From: Arthrobacter sp. B0490
Lineage (GTDB): Bacteria > Actinomycetota > Actinomycetes > Actinomycetales > Micrococcaceae
NCBI RefSeq assembly: GCF_002929355.1
Contig: NZ_PJIR01000001.1
Span: forward strand, 186,001 to 250,000
Length of the DNA: 64,000 bases
Reading direction: 5' to 3'
The position numbers and the translations under genes are program-made. Under the pieces are notes generated by a model. The model was not told where the DNA came from, did not search any database, and saw only the letters and a program-made list of their open reading frames with translations. Positions 25,116-33,392 of the stretch are shown here, in pieces (within the stretch, counting starts at the first letter, position 1; every line of letters starts with the position of its first letter).

Positions 25116-26582
25116 GTGGGGTCGATAATAGGGGGCATGAGGACGACTGCGGGGTACCGTGCGGAATGTGAGCGGATCGACGCCCGCATCCTGTTCCTCG
25201 CCGCGGAGAAAGCACGCATCGACGCGGACCTCGCGACCGCCACCGAGGAACTCCACAAACTCCTGGAAGACGAATTCTTCGATTACCAATCCGGCGGGCA
25301 GCCCGGCGAGCAACCTCCTGAGCAACGGGCGAGGCGGCGCCGTACGAACCTCGCCGACACCACGACCGCGACCGAACTGGCCTGCCTGCTCCGAATCCCC
25401 GAACGCACCGCGCACCGCTTCGTCCAACACTCCGCCGTGCTGGTCAACCACCATCCCAGAACCCTCGCGGCCCTGCGCGCCGGAACCATCTCCTGGGCCC
25501 ACGCGACCACGCTGGTCCACGAATACACCGGACTGCCCGACGCCACAGCGGCTCTCCTCGAAGACCAGCTCCTGCCCCTCGCCGCCGAGACGACCACGAG
25601 CCGCCTCGCCGTCAAGGCCCGGACCCTGCGCACCCGGCTGCACCCCGACACCCTCCACCAACGCGCTGCGACCGCCACCAGTCGCCGCCGCGTGGACCTC
25701 GAACCCGATCATGACGCGATGGCCTGGCTGCACGTCCATCTCCCCGCGGCCGATGCCACCGCCATCGACGCCCGCCTCACCACCACCGCCCGTTCTCTGC
25801 AGACCCCCACCGAACCCCGCACCCTCACCCAACTGCGCACCGACATCCTCACCGACCTCCTCCTCACCGACCCGCTCCCCTGCCCCGGCTGCACCGGGTG
25901 CCCGGACAGCAGCGGTGCCGGCACCACGGGCTCGGGCACTACGGGCTCAGGCACTACGGGCTCGGGCACTAGGGTCTCGGGCACCACGGGCACGGGCACC
26001 ACGGTCTCGGGCACGGCCAGTGCGGGCGGGACGTGCGGTGGCGGGTGCTGCGCCGGTGCGTCCGGGCCCCGGGTGGGGGCGCACGTCAACGTCACCGTGC
26101 CCGTGCTGACCCTCCTCGGCGTCGACGACGCCCCCGCCGACCTCGAAGGGTACGGACCGATCCCCGCCGACATCGCCCGCCGCCTCGCCGCCCACGCCCC
26201 TTCCTTCACCCGCATCCTCACCCACCCCGAAACCGGTGCCGTCCTCAGCGTCGGCCGCAGCTCCTACGCCGTCCCGGCAGACCTCAAACGCTGGCTCCGC
26301 GTCCGCGACCAGACCTGCCGCCACCCCGGCTGCTCTATCCCCGCCTCACGCTGCGACCTCGACCACACCGTGCCCTGGTCCCATCAGGGACGCACCGACG
26401 CCACCAACCTCGCCTCCCTCTGCCGTAAACACCACATGCTCAAGACGCAAGGCATCTGGCACTACACCCAGAACCCCGATGCCTCCGAGACACCCGGCAG
26501 CTACAGCACACCGGGCGCCCTCACCGCCACCTCTCCCACCGGCCGCACCTACATCACCGAACCCGACCCACCACCCTTCTAG
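25116..26582 (+). CDS. DUF222 and HNH-endonuclease domain protein
   Basis: The roughly 488-residue protein has an N-terminal helical DUF222 region (about 5-270), a low-complexity Gly/Ser/Thr linker (about 270-305), a small cysteine cluster (CGGGCC), and a C-terminal HNH domain. The HNH part reads CRHPGC, then RCDLDHTVPWSHQG, NLASLCRKHHMLK, with the zinc cysteines and catalytic histidine present. This family is multicopy in actinobacteria and may be linked to mobile DNA, but its target is unknown. Starts at GTG 25116 (leaderless) or ATG 25137 are both possible. The linker is built from a 15-bp DNA repeat. It is convergent with the PKD-like gene. Confidence 0.85.
   Translation: MGSIIGGMRTTAGYRAECERIDARILFLAAEKARIDADLATATEELHKLLEDEFFDYQSGGQPGEQPPEQRARRRRTNLADTTTATELACLLRIPERTAHRFVQHSAVLVNHHPRTLAALRAGTISWAHATTLVHEYTGLPDATAALLEDQLLPLAAETTTSRLAVKARTLRTRLHPDTLHQRAATATSRRRVDLEPDHDAMAWLHVHLPAADATAIDARLTTTARSLQTPTEPRTLTQLRTDILTDLLLTDPLPCPGCTGCPDSSGAGTTGSGTTGSGTTGSGTRVSGTTGTGTTVSGTASAGGTCGGGCCAGASGPRVGAHVNVTVPVLTLLGVDDAPADLEGYGPIPADIARRLAAHAPSFTRILTHPETGAVLSVGRSSYAVPADLKRWLRVRDQTCRHPGCSIPASRCDLDHTVPWSHQGRTDATNLASLCRKHHMLKTQGIWHYTQNPDASETPGSYSTPGALTATSPTGRTYITEPDPPPF
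25921..26010. repeat. 15-bp tandem repeat, six imperfect units, in the HNH gene
   Basis: Six consecutive 15-bp units of the form GCACYACGGGCTCGG encode the repeated pentapeptide GTTGS and variants. Unit length is a multiple of 3, so copy-number change would keep the frame. Confidence 0.8.
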
Positions 26583-26671
26583 CTCCTGCAGCCCCGTAAG
26601 TCGGAGGCACACTGCACCGGTGACACCTCGAGCCCAACACTCCGCAGGCAGCAGCCGATGAAGAGTTGTCC

Positions 26672-26741
26672 GCACCGAATGGCGGGCACCGAATGGCGGG
26701 CACCGGATGGCGGGCACCGGATGGCGGGCACCGGATGGCGG
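26672..26741. repeat. 14-bp tandem repeat, five units, intergenic
   Basis: Five head-to-tail copies of GCACCGRATGGCGG (R is A in the first two, G in the last three) lie in the 301-nt gap 26583-26883 between the convergent HNH and PKD-like genes. All frames across it are open because the unit has no stop, so overlapping ORFs there are artefacts. Downstream, 26756-26800 is rich in CCGGCGGG motifs. No other gene is seen in the gap. Confidence 0.85.
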
Positions 26742-26883
26742 GGACGCGACGGAGGACACCGGCCGGCGGGCCCACACCGGCGGGCAGGGGCCAGGCGCGA
26801 CGGCATCACACCGAGTATCCGCTCAGGAACCGACGGCCCGGAGCAGACGGCCAGGAAGAAGGTCAGCAGACATTCCGGTGCTG

Positions 26884-27861
26884 TCAGCGCGTGGGTGGTT
26901 CGCAGCCGATACCGGTCGGGTTCTCCAGACAGTCCTGACTTACCTGATGGGTCCGAGTGCGCCAGATACTCATGAGATGCGGCGCGGAGACGACCGCGGC
27001 TTCTCCGGCGACCGGCTGGAACGGACCACCGTCGACCGAATAGTCACCGGCGAAGAACGTGGTCACTGTGACCTGGAAGTCCCCGGTCTGAGCGTACTGG
27101 TGGCTCGTCGCCGTGGGCGTGTTGAAAGCGTTCTCGATGATGGGGCCCCCGGGCGTGGAGGTCGTCGTGCTGAAGCCGTCGCCGTAGTCCCATCGGTAGG
27201 ACACCGGTCGGGCCTTGAGCACGATCGACGCGTCCTGGAAGTCGAACGCGAATTCCTGGTCCTGGGCCTTGGCATAGATGTTCGAGTGGGCGTTCCTCAA
27301 TCCGAAGTTCGAGGGCTGCGACAGGATCGTCGCCGCGAGGACGGGCTGTTTCTGGAACTCCTCCAGCGTGATCACGATCGGTGCTTCCGCCGGCGTCACC
27401 CCGCCCTCGATCGGTGGCTCAGGCGGCTGCCCTGGGTACATGCACGAGGAGCGGCCTGTCGGTGTCCGTGTCGGAGGCTGCACATTCGTGTTCACGGCGA
27501 TCCAGTTCACCAGGATGCCGCCCTCCTGAGCAGCACAACGCGCATCGATCCGCGGACAGGTGGCCGGATCTAGATCCTCACCCACACGAGCCGTACAAGC
27601 ACGCTCATAGGTGTACTCGATGCCGTCATCTACCGGCAGGGCTGCGGGCTCCGCTGCAACCGGCAACCCGGCATTCGGCACGGCTTGCTGTACTGCACGG
27701 CGGCTGGACGTAGACGAGTTTTTACTAGATACCGCCGAAAAAGATCCCTCTGAAACGAAGGCGCTCGGTGGATCTCCCTCGTCAGCCACTGCCAGCCACC
27801 CTCCCATCAGACACAGAGCAGCTGACAGCATAAACCCTGCGAAGCAACAGCGACATCGCAT
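26884..27861 (-). CDS. Secreted PKD-like domain protein
   Basis: The 325-residue protein has a signal peptide (MRCRCCFAGFMLSAALCLMG, cleavage near residue 27), a Ser-rich spacer, a cysteine-containing middle (Cys89, 102, 109, 140), and a C-terminal immunoglobulin-like PKD segment (about 215-285) with YRWDYGDG at 222-229 and SHQYAQTGDFQVTVT. It is expected to be exported, perhaps with disulfides. The ATG overlaps the lipoprotein stop as TAATG, and GGAGGG lies 7 nt upstream, so the two are coupled. Function unknown; surface adhesion or substrate binding is typical of PKD domains. The DNA is less GC-rich than its surroundings. Confidence 0.75.
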   Translation of the reverse strand: MRCRCCFAGFMLSAALCLMGGWLAVADEGDPPSAFVSEGSFSAVSSKNSSTSSRRAVQQAVPNAGLPVAAEPAALPVDDGIEYTYERACTARVGEDLDPATCPRIDARCAAQEGGILVNWIAVNTNVQPPTRTPTGRSSCMYPGQPPEPPIEGGVTPAEAPIVITLEEFQKQPVLAATILSQPSNFGLRNAHSNIYAKAQDQEFAFDFQDASIVLKARPVSYRWDYGDGFSTTTSTPGGPIIENAFNTPTATSHQYAQTGDFQVTVTTFFAGDYSVDGGPFQPVAGEAAVVSAPHLMSIWRTRTHQVSQDCLENPTGIGCEPPTR

Positions 27862-28550
27862 TAGGTGCCCTCCGGTTTTCCATAATCGAGCACGATCCAA
27901 CTGCCGTTAGTGAATGCAGCGAAAATCACATCGACTACTGGCTCTGGCGCGGCATCAGTCCGAATTTCGATCCCGTCGCTTCCATAAAATGTGATATCAG
28001 ATTGCCCATTCGTCACAAACACCTGTATAGATCCCTGCGTATTGATCGCAAAGTCTGTTACAAATTCCTCGAGAATAAATTCTCCGCCTTCAATATATTG
28101 ACCCTTGTTGTAAATTCCCTGGACTATCTCAACGTACTTATCGCATGTCCTGCACCCCGGGTCAGTAACTGCTTCGAACGGTGCCCAGTCGTTCGTCTCG
28201 TAGCCATAGGAGAACAGCTCGAACCAGTACTCGGTAAATGCCTCGAGCCCTTCGGCCGAGTTCTCGTCCGCCAGCGCGGGCTTCACCGGCACAGGGATGT
28301 TCGATGCCGGCCCGGCCGAGGAAGCCGGTGAGGGTTCAGGAGAAGCGGACGCTGTCGGCGCCGCAGAAGCAGGCGACGATGCTGAGGAAGAGGAGGACGG
28401 CTGAGGATCAGGGTCAGGTTCCGCCGTCGGATCCGGGTCGCCCTGGCATCCCGTCAGCAGCACCAGCGCGACGGCCGCTCCGGCCAGCCTCGGCAGTACC
28501 GTCCGACGACGACTGCGCCTACCATGACCGATTGCCCGCACAAGGAACAC
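27861..28550 (-). CDS. Lipoprotein, DUF6318-like
   Basis: The 229-residue protein has a basic N-terminus and lipobox LTGC (Cys35), so it is probably a membrane-anchored lipoprotein. A Pro/Ser/Ala-rich linker (about 38-85) leads to a globular domain with AFTEYWFELFSYGYETNDW and a CRTC pair, resembling the DUF6318 family of Micrococcaceae. The GTG start has GGGGAG 4 nt upstream. The part encoding the globular domain (about 27,890-28,150) is clearly AT-richer than neighbouring genes, which suggests acquisition or relaxed constraint. It is followed by the PKD-like gene with overlapping stop/start. Function unknown. Confidence 0.75.
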   Translation of the reverse strand: MFLVRAIGHGRRSRRRTVLPRLAGAAVALVLLTGCQGDPDPTAEPDPDPQPSSSSSASSPASAAPTASASPEPSPASSAGPASNIPVPVKPALADENSAEGLEAFTEYWFELFSYGYETNDWAPFEAVTDPGCRTCDKYVEIVQGIYNKGQYIEGGEFILEEFVTDFAINTQGSIQVFVTNGQSDITFYGSDGIEIRTDAAPEPVVDVIFAAFTNGSWIVLDYGKPEGT

Positions 28551-28594
28551 GCAACTCCCCCATCACAGTCGTCGACCGACCCGGAATGCGCCTC

Positions 28595-28600
28595 AGCATA
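28595..28600 (-). promoter_or_regulatory. Possible -10 element TATGCT upstream of the lipoprotein gene
   Basis: TATGCT on the minus strand lies about 45 nt before the GTG start, inside the 208-nt gap after the ABC permease gene. No convincing -35 box was found. Confidence 0.3.
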
Positions 28601-28758
28601 GCCCCAAGCGCTCATCCTCTACAGGGTTATGCACACCCCAAAAGGGGGCGGGGTTCTACGGACAGGTCGAGCTCCCACGCGTCGCCCACGGCCTGCCCGG
28701 CATCTGCCGGCGGGACGCCGGACACTCGCCTCGATCCCGAGGGGGAGGCCTCGAGCAG

Positions 28759-30324
28759 TCAGCGGTTGGCGGAGACGGCGAGCAGCAGCTCCGGGGCGCG
28801 GCGGTCGTACCATCTCCCGCCCGTCCGGATGCCGACCACCAGCAGCACCCCGCCGAGAGCGAATCCCACCAGGACGGTCAGCCAGCCGTACAGCGACTGC
28901 CCCGTCACGAAGTAGGCGACGGTCAGGACGATCTCGGGCAGCGCCAGGAGCAGCATGACGAACCACCCGATGAACTGGACGGCGAACATCGTGAAGTTCG
29001 TGCCCGGCGGCGTCTTGAAGGCGCTCTCCCCGGGTAGCGGAACGTTGTAGGTGTATCGCGCCGACACGATGCTCGACAGCCCGGCGCCGGTCAGCAGCAG
29101 ACCGATCGACAGTCCCACCATCACGGGCAGATCCTCGGTGCGGCCCGTGATGAGCAACGGCCCCACCGTGAACACCAGCGTGATCGGCAGCGCGAAGACG
29201 AGCAGCGCGGCCGCACGTCCGAGGCGGTCGTCGCGGCCACTCACGCCGGTGGAGACATGCAGGCTGAAGGCGGTGTTGTCGTACGAGATGTCGGCCGAGA
29301 TGGACCAGGCGAGGAGGAATGCGGTGAGGGGTCCGAGGAACGCGAAGGCCGTCCCTGAGCCCCCGCCCGAGAAGTACAGCAGCACCGCGACGAACGGGAT
29401 CACCACGAGGGAGGCGGAGTACCGCGGGTCGCGGAGCCAGTAGGTCAGCGCCCTCGCCGCCACGGCCCCGGCCGGAGTGGCAGGGAAACGGGCGAACCAG
29501 CCCAGGTTTCCACCGGCGCGCTTGGACACCGCGTTGTAGGGAGGTGTGACCAGGGCATGGGTGAGGCTGCGGCTCCACAGCACGAGGAACAGCACCAGGG
29601 TGGCCGCACCGATCAGGAACTTCAGGAGGGCCGCCCCGGGCTCGCCCGCGGCGACGTCGGCCGGTGCGGCCCAGAGGGCACCGAGCGGAGTCCAGGCGAG
29701 GATGTCGGCGAGGGACCGCGCGAAGCCGGGCGAGCTCTGGAACCCGGCGGTTACTCCCCCGATGATCGGGCCGAGGAAGATCAGGGGGATGAACGCCACG
29801 ATGCCGTTGACGTCCTTGAAGCGGCGCGATCCGGTCATGGAGGACACCGCGGTGGTCACGAGACGGGAGGCGACCACGCACAGCAGGACGGCGAGCAGAC
29901 CGCAGACGAGGGCGGTCAGGGCGGCCGCCGGATAACGGATCCAGGTGATCACCTGCGTCAGCGAGGCGATGAGCGTCACCACGCCCGGGATGCCCAGTAT
30001 CCCGCCCAGAACGAGCCCGGCGAGCAGCTGGCGCATGGGGATCGCGAAGGTCACGAACCGAGCGGGGTCGAGCGTCATGTCGATGCCGGTCGCCGCGATG
30101 GGGATGATGATCCAGCCGAGCACGGTCGCCGAACCGCCGATCACGAGGATGGTCCGGATCAGCTCGAGCTCCGCCGTACCGAGCAGCACGAGACCGACCA
30201 CGAGCACGCCCAGGAGGCCCAGTCCGTACAGCCCGCCGAGGATCACACCGATGAGCTGGCCCGTGCTCCGCCTGAGGGAATTGCGCAGCAGGAGGAGCTT
30301 GAGCCTCAGGAGGTCCGCAACCAC
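28759..30324 (-). CDS. ABC-2-type transporter permease
   Basis: The 521-residue protein has about twelve hydrophobic segments and no ATPase motif, fitting a large fused ABC-2 exporter permease. The GTG start at 30324 lies inside the ATPase gene (19-nt overlap) with AAGGA 5 nt upstream. An open frame extending further upstream belongs to the ATPase in another frame and is rejected. With the ATPase it forms an exporter whose cargo is unknown; lipid, peptide or antibiotic export are possibilities. It lies 3' of the ATPase gene and 208 nt from the lipoprotein gene. Confidence 0.85.
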   Translation of the reverse strand: MVADLLRLKLLLLRNSLRRSTGQLIGVILGGLYGLGLLGVLVVGLVLLGTAELELIRTILVIGGSATVLGWIIIPIAATGIDMTLDPARFVTFAIPMRQLLAGLVLGGILGIPGVVTLIASLTQVITWIRYPAAALTALVCGLLAVLLCVVASRLVTTAVSSMTGSRRFKDVNGIVAFIPLIFLGPIIGGVTAGFQSSPGFARSLADILAWTPLGALWAAPADVAAGEPGAALLKFLIGAATLVLFLVLWSRSLTHALVTPPYNAVSKRAGGNLGWFARFPATPAGAVAARALTYWLRDPRYSASLVVIPFVAVLLYFSGGGSGTAFAFLGPLTAFLLAWSISADISYDNTAFSLHVSTGVSGRDDRLGRAAALLVFALPITLVFTVGPLLITGRTEDLPVMVGLSIGLLLTGAGLSSIVSARYTYNVPLPGESAFKTPPGTNFTMFAVQFIGWFVMLLLALPEIVLTVAYFVTGQSLYGWLTVLVGFALGGVLLVVGIRTGGRWYDRRAPELLLAVSANR

Positions 30325-31115
30325 GACAGTCCTTCCGATGTGCTGCGGCCGCCGACGAGCTCGACGAAGCGGTCCTCCAGCGTGGCGTCCCCCCGGACCT
30401 CGTCGACGGTGCCCGCGGCGAGGACGGTCCCTGCCGCGATGACCGCGACGTGGTCGCACATGCGCTGCACGAGGTCCATCACGTGGCTGGACACGATGAC
30501 CGACCCGCCGGAGCGCACGTAACCCGCCAGGATGTCGCGGATGTTCGCGGCCGAGACCGGATCGACGGACTCGAACGGCTCGTCGAGGACCAGCAGCCTC
30601 GGCGCGTGGATCAGGGCGGACGCGAGGGCGATCTTCTTCGTCATGCCTGCCGAGTAGTCCACCACGAGCGTACCGGCGTCGTTGGTCAGGTCGAGGGCAC
30701 GCAGCAGGTCCCCCGTGCGCTCGATCACCGTCTCGCGGTCCATGCCGCGCAGCAGTCCCGCATAGGTCACGAGCTGCTCGCCGGTGAGCCGGTCGAACAG
30801 CCGGACGCCGTCGGGCAGGATACCCATCAGCTTCTTCGCCTCGAGCGGTTGTCCCCACACGTCCACGCCGTGCACCGTGACCGAACCGAAGTCCGGGCGC
30901 AGCAGGCCGGTGGCCATGGAGAGGGTGGTGGTCTTGCCGGCACCGTTGGGACCGACGAGCCCGTAGAAGGAGCCCGGCGGCACGTCGAGGCTGATGCCGT
31001 TGACGGCGATCTTCTCCCCGAAACGCTTGGCGAGACCGCGGATGCTCAGGGCGGCCGTACCGGTTCTGGTCTGCGGATTGTTCTCATCGGTCGGCGATGG
31101 CACGAGGGAACTCAT
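30306..31115 (-). CDS. ABC-2-type transporter ATP-binding protein
   Basis: The 269-residue ATPase has Walker A GPNGAGKT (55-62), a Q-loop, a signature YSAGM near 155 instead of LSGGQ, Walker B LLVLDEP near 175, and the switch histidine in SSHVM. The variant signature is found in several ABC-2 exporters. It energises the permease encoded by the overlapping next gene. The ATG has TAGCGT 6 nt upstream and no ribosome-binding site. A 20-residue unstructured N-terminus precedes the domain. Confidence 0.9.
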   Translation of the reverse strand: MSSLVPSPTDENNPQTRTGTAALSIRGLAKRFGEKIAVNGISLDVPPGSFYGLVGPNGAGKTTTLSMATGLLRPDFGSVTVHGVDVWGQPLEAKKLMGILPDGVRLFDRLTGEQLVTYAGLLRGMDRETVIERTGDLLRALDLTNDAGTLVVDYSAGMTKKIALASALIHAPRLLVLDEPFESVDPVSAANIRDILAGYVRSGGSVIVSSHVMDLVQRMCDHVAVIAAGTVLAAGTVDEVRGDATLEDRFVELVGGRSTSEGLSWLRTS

Positions 31116-31121
31116 GCTGTC

Positions 31122-31127
31122 ACGCTA
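31122..31127 (-). promoter_or_regulatory. -10 element TAGCGT of the ABC transporter operon
   Basis: TAGCGT ends 6 nt before the ATPase ATG; identical hexamer to that of sbcD. Confidence 0.45.
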
Positions 31128-31179
31128 GCAACGCCCGCTCGCGCCCCTCGTCATCCCAAAGGACGAGAAGGAGGGCTCG

Positions 31180-32292
31180 TCAGAAGCCGCCGGCCCGCTC
31201 GTACTGGGGCGCCGGCACCAGGTCATGGCCGAGCTCGTGCGCCGCCCGCATCCACCAGTGCGGGTCACGCAGGGCCGCCCGGGCGATGAGGACGACGTCC
31301 GCCCGATCCGCGCGGATGACGTCGTCGGCCTGCCGCGGATCACTGATGAGGCCGACGGCGCCCGTCGGGACGCCGGAGGACCGCACCTCCTCGGCGAGGG
31401 ACACCTGGTAACCCGGTCCCACCGGGATCGCCGCGGCCGGGACCGCGCCGCCGGACGACACGTCCACGAAATCGACGCCCTCCTCCGCGGCACGCTTGGC
31501 GAGCCGCGCCGACACGGCGCCGTCGATCCCGCCCTCGGTCCAGTCGGAGGCGGAGACGCGCAGCAGCAGCGGCATGCTCTCAGGGATGACGCGGCGGACT
31601 TCCCGGATCACCTCGAGCGTCAGACGGAACCGGGCCTCCTCCGAACCGCCCCAGCCGTCTGTGCGGGTGTTGACCAGCGGCGAGAGGAACTGGTGCAGCA
31701 GGTACCCGTGGGCGCCATGGATCTCGATGGTGTCGAAGCCGGCGTCCACGGCTAGCGCTGCCGCCGCCCCGAAGTCGCGGATGACCTTCTCGATGTCCTC
31801 GTCCGTCATGGCGCGGGGAGCTGCGTACCGCCCGAAGGCTTCGTCGGTGGGCCCGACGGTCTCCCAGCCGCCCTCCGACGCGGGGACCGAGTCGTGCTTG
31901 CCACTGAAGGGCCAGTACGTGGACGCCTTGCGCCCGGCGTGGGCGAGCTGCACGGCGGTCTTCGTGCCGACGGCGCTGTGCTCGTGGATGAAGTCGTTGA
32001 TGCGGCGCCAGGCCCCGGCCTGCTCCTGCGTGTAGATACCGGCATCGCGCGGGCTGATCATGCCCTCGTGGCTCACGGCCGCCGCCTCCGTGATGATCAG
32101 CGCCGCACCCCCGGTGGCGAACTGGCCGAGGTGCACGAGGTGCCAGTCGGTGGGCACCCCGGGGGCGCCGACGGGGTCGCACGAGTACTGGCACATCGCG
32201 GCGACCCAGCCGCGGTGCGGCAGGTCCAGGGCGCGGAGCGTGATGGGATCGAACAGGCCGGGCGTACCGGCGGGAGTTGCTGCGGAAGTCAT
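31180..32292 (-). CDS. NADH:flavin oxidoreductase, Old Yellow Enzyme family (YqjM-like)
   Basis: The 370-residue TIM-barrel flavoenzyme has the YqjM-type N-terminal cysteine in MCQYS (Cys34), QLAHAGRKAS for flavin binding, GFDTIEIHGAHGYLLHQFLSPLVN with the substrate-binding His pair, and LLRVSASDW. It reduces activated C=C bonds using FMN and NADPH; the physiological substrate is unknown. The ATG has GAGGA about 5 nt upstream. The 5' region holds a four-copy 12-bp repeat. It ends 64 nt before the ABC ATPase gene. Confidence 0.9.
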   Translation of the reverse strand: MTSAATPAGTPGLFDPITLRALDLPHRGWVAAMCQYSCDPVGAPGVPTDWHLVHLGQFATGGAALIITEAAAVSHEGMISPRDAGIYTQEQAGAWRRINDFIHEHSAVGTKTAVQLAHAGRKASTYWPFSGKHDSVPASEGGWETVGPTDEAFGRYAAPRAMTDEDIEKVIRDFGAAAALAVDAGFDTIEIHGAHGYLLHQFLSPLVNTRTDGWGGSEEARFRLTLEVIREVRRVIPESMPLLLRVSASDWTEGGIDGAVSARLAKRAAEEGVDFVDVSSGGAVPAAAIPVGPGYQVSLAEEVRSSGVPTGAVGLISDPRQADDVIRADRADVVLIARAALRDPHWWMRAAHELGHDLVPAPQYERAGGF

Positions 32293-32312
32293 GGCATCCT
32301 CTGGGGGTCGAA

Positions 32313-32365
32313 CGGGATCAGTGCCGGGATCAGTGCCGGGATCAGTGCCGGGATCGGTGCCGGGA
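32313..32365. repeat. 12-bp tandem repeat, four copies, upstream of the OYE gene
   Basis: Three exact copies of CGGGATCAGTGC and one with a single change (32313-32360), plus a 5-nt remnant, lie 20-73 nt upstream of the oxidoreductase start, between it and the CnoX-like gene. They could be operator sites or a slippage product. Confidence 0.8.
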
Positions 32366-32382
32366 GGGCGTCCGGTGTCCTG

Positions 32383-33339
32383 CTAGAACAGGGCGCGGGC
32401 GAGCGCCCCGCGGGCCTTGGTCACCCGCGGATCGGTGACACCGACGACGTCGAACAGTTCCAGCAGGCGCTTGCGCGCGGTCTCCCGGTCCTCGCCCGAG
32501 GTACGCGCGATGAAGGCGACGATGCGGTTGAAGGCGTCCTCGACGTGCCCACCCGTGAGATCCAGATCCGCCACGGCGAGCTGGGCCTCGACGGCGTCGG
32601 GCTCGTCGGCGCCGCGCTGCCGCACTGCCGCGGCGTCGACGTCCTGTACGCGCTGCATGAGTTCCACCTGCGCGAGCCCCGCCTTCGCGTCCGCGTCGGC
32701 CGGCTGCTCGGCCAGCGCGCGGCGGTAGGCCGAGGCGGCGGTGGCGTAGTCCCCGGCCTCGATGGCGTCGAAGGCCTCCTGGTGCAGGGGCGGCAGCGGC
32801 GGCTCCGCGGGGGCGGCGGGGCCCGGCTCCGAGCCGTCGTTGAGCGTCCCTGTCACGCCGTTGGCCTCGGCCACCTTCAGGAGCTCGTCGAGGTAGGCGC
32901 GGATCTGCGGGTCGGGCAGCGCGCCCTCGAACAGCGGCACCGGCTGGCCCTTGACCACGGCGACGACGGTCGGCGCACCCTGGGCCTGGAACGCCAGGGC
33001 GATCTGCGGCTGGGCCTCGAGGTCCACGTTGGCGAGCAGGATCCGCCCGTCGGACTCCACCGCGACCGCCTCGAGGACGGCGGTCACCTGGGTGGACTGC
33101 TCACTCCAGGTGGCGCGGAGGTTCACGATGACGGGCACCTGGGAGGAGAGCTGCACCAGCTGCGGGAACGTCTGCTCGGTGACCTCGACGATGTAGGGGC
33201 TCTGTCCTGCCGAGGGCTGGCGTGCCGCGGCCGGTCGGGCTGCCGCGTCGGCGCGTGCCTTGAGCGCGGACAGGTCCACCGCTCCCCGCAGGTTCATGCT
33301 CGACGGCGGCATCCCGCCCCGCTGTGCTGGTGTCGACAA
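32383..33339 (-). CDS. CnoX/YbbN-like co-chaperone with cysteine-free thioredoxin domain
   Basis: The 318-residue protein has a thioredoxin-like domain (about 48-155) and a C-terminal tetratricopeptide region (about 180-318), as in CnoX/YbbN, which holds unfolding proteins and passes them to chaperones. The thioredoxin active site WCxxC is replaced by WSEQS (78-82), so no redox activity is expected. The N-terminus MNLRGAVDLSALK is typical of the actinobacterial form. The TTG start at 33339 has AAAGG about 8 nt upstream; ATGs at 33312 and 33297 are alternatives. Neighbours are the 618-residue membrane protein upstream and OYE downstream. Confidence 0.82.
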   Translation of the reverse strand: MSTPAQRGGMPPSSMNLRGAVDLSALKARADAAARPAAARQPSAGQSPYIVEVTEQTFPQLVQLSSQVPVIVNLRATWSEQSTQVTAVLEAVAVESDGRILLANVDLEAQPQIALAFQAQGAPTVVAVVKGQPVPLFEGALPDPQIRAYLDELLKVAEANGVTGTLNDGSEPGPAAPAEPPLPPLHQEAFDAIEAGDYATAASAYRRALAEQPADADAKAGLAQVELMQRVQDVDAAAVRQRGADEPDAVEAQLAVADLDLTGGHVEDAFNRIVAFIARTSGEDRETARKRLLELFDVVGVTDPRVTKARGALARALF

Positions 33340-33392
33340 TGCTCTGCCTTTCTCTGGCTGACTGGAGTGGACGCTGGTGGCGGGGTGCCGGT

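Noticed and set aside
3949..26582. A defence island built from SbcCD, SF2 helicase and HNH genes
   Set aside because: SbcCD is housekeeping repair, the helicase pairs with an MFS gene, and the HNH gene is a common multicopy family. They are separated by core genes.
26672..26741. CRISPR array
   Set aside because: Repeats are only 14 bp and directly abut without spacers.
26658..26975. Small repetitive ORFs in several frames over the 14-bp repeat
   Set aside because: A stop-free unit of 14 bp opens all frames; no ribosome-binding site or conservation argument supports any.
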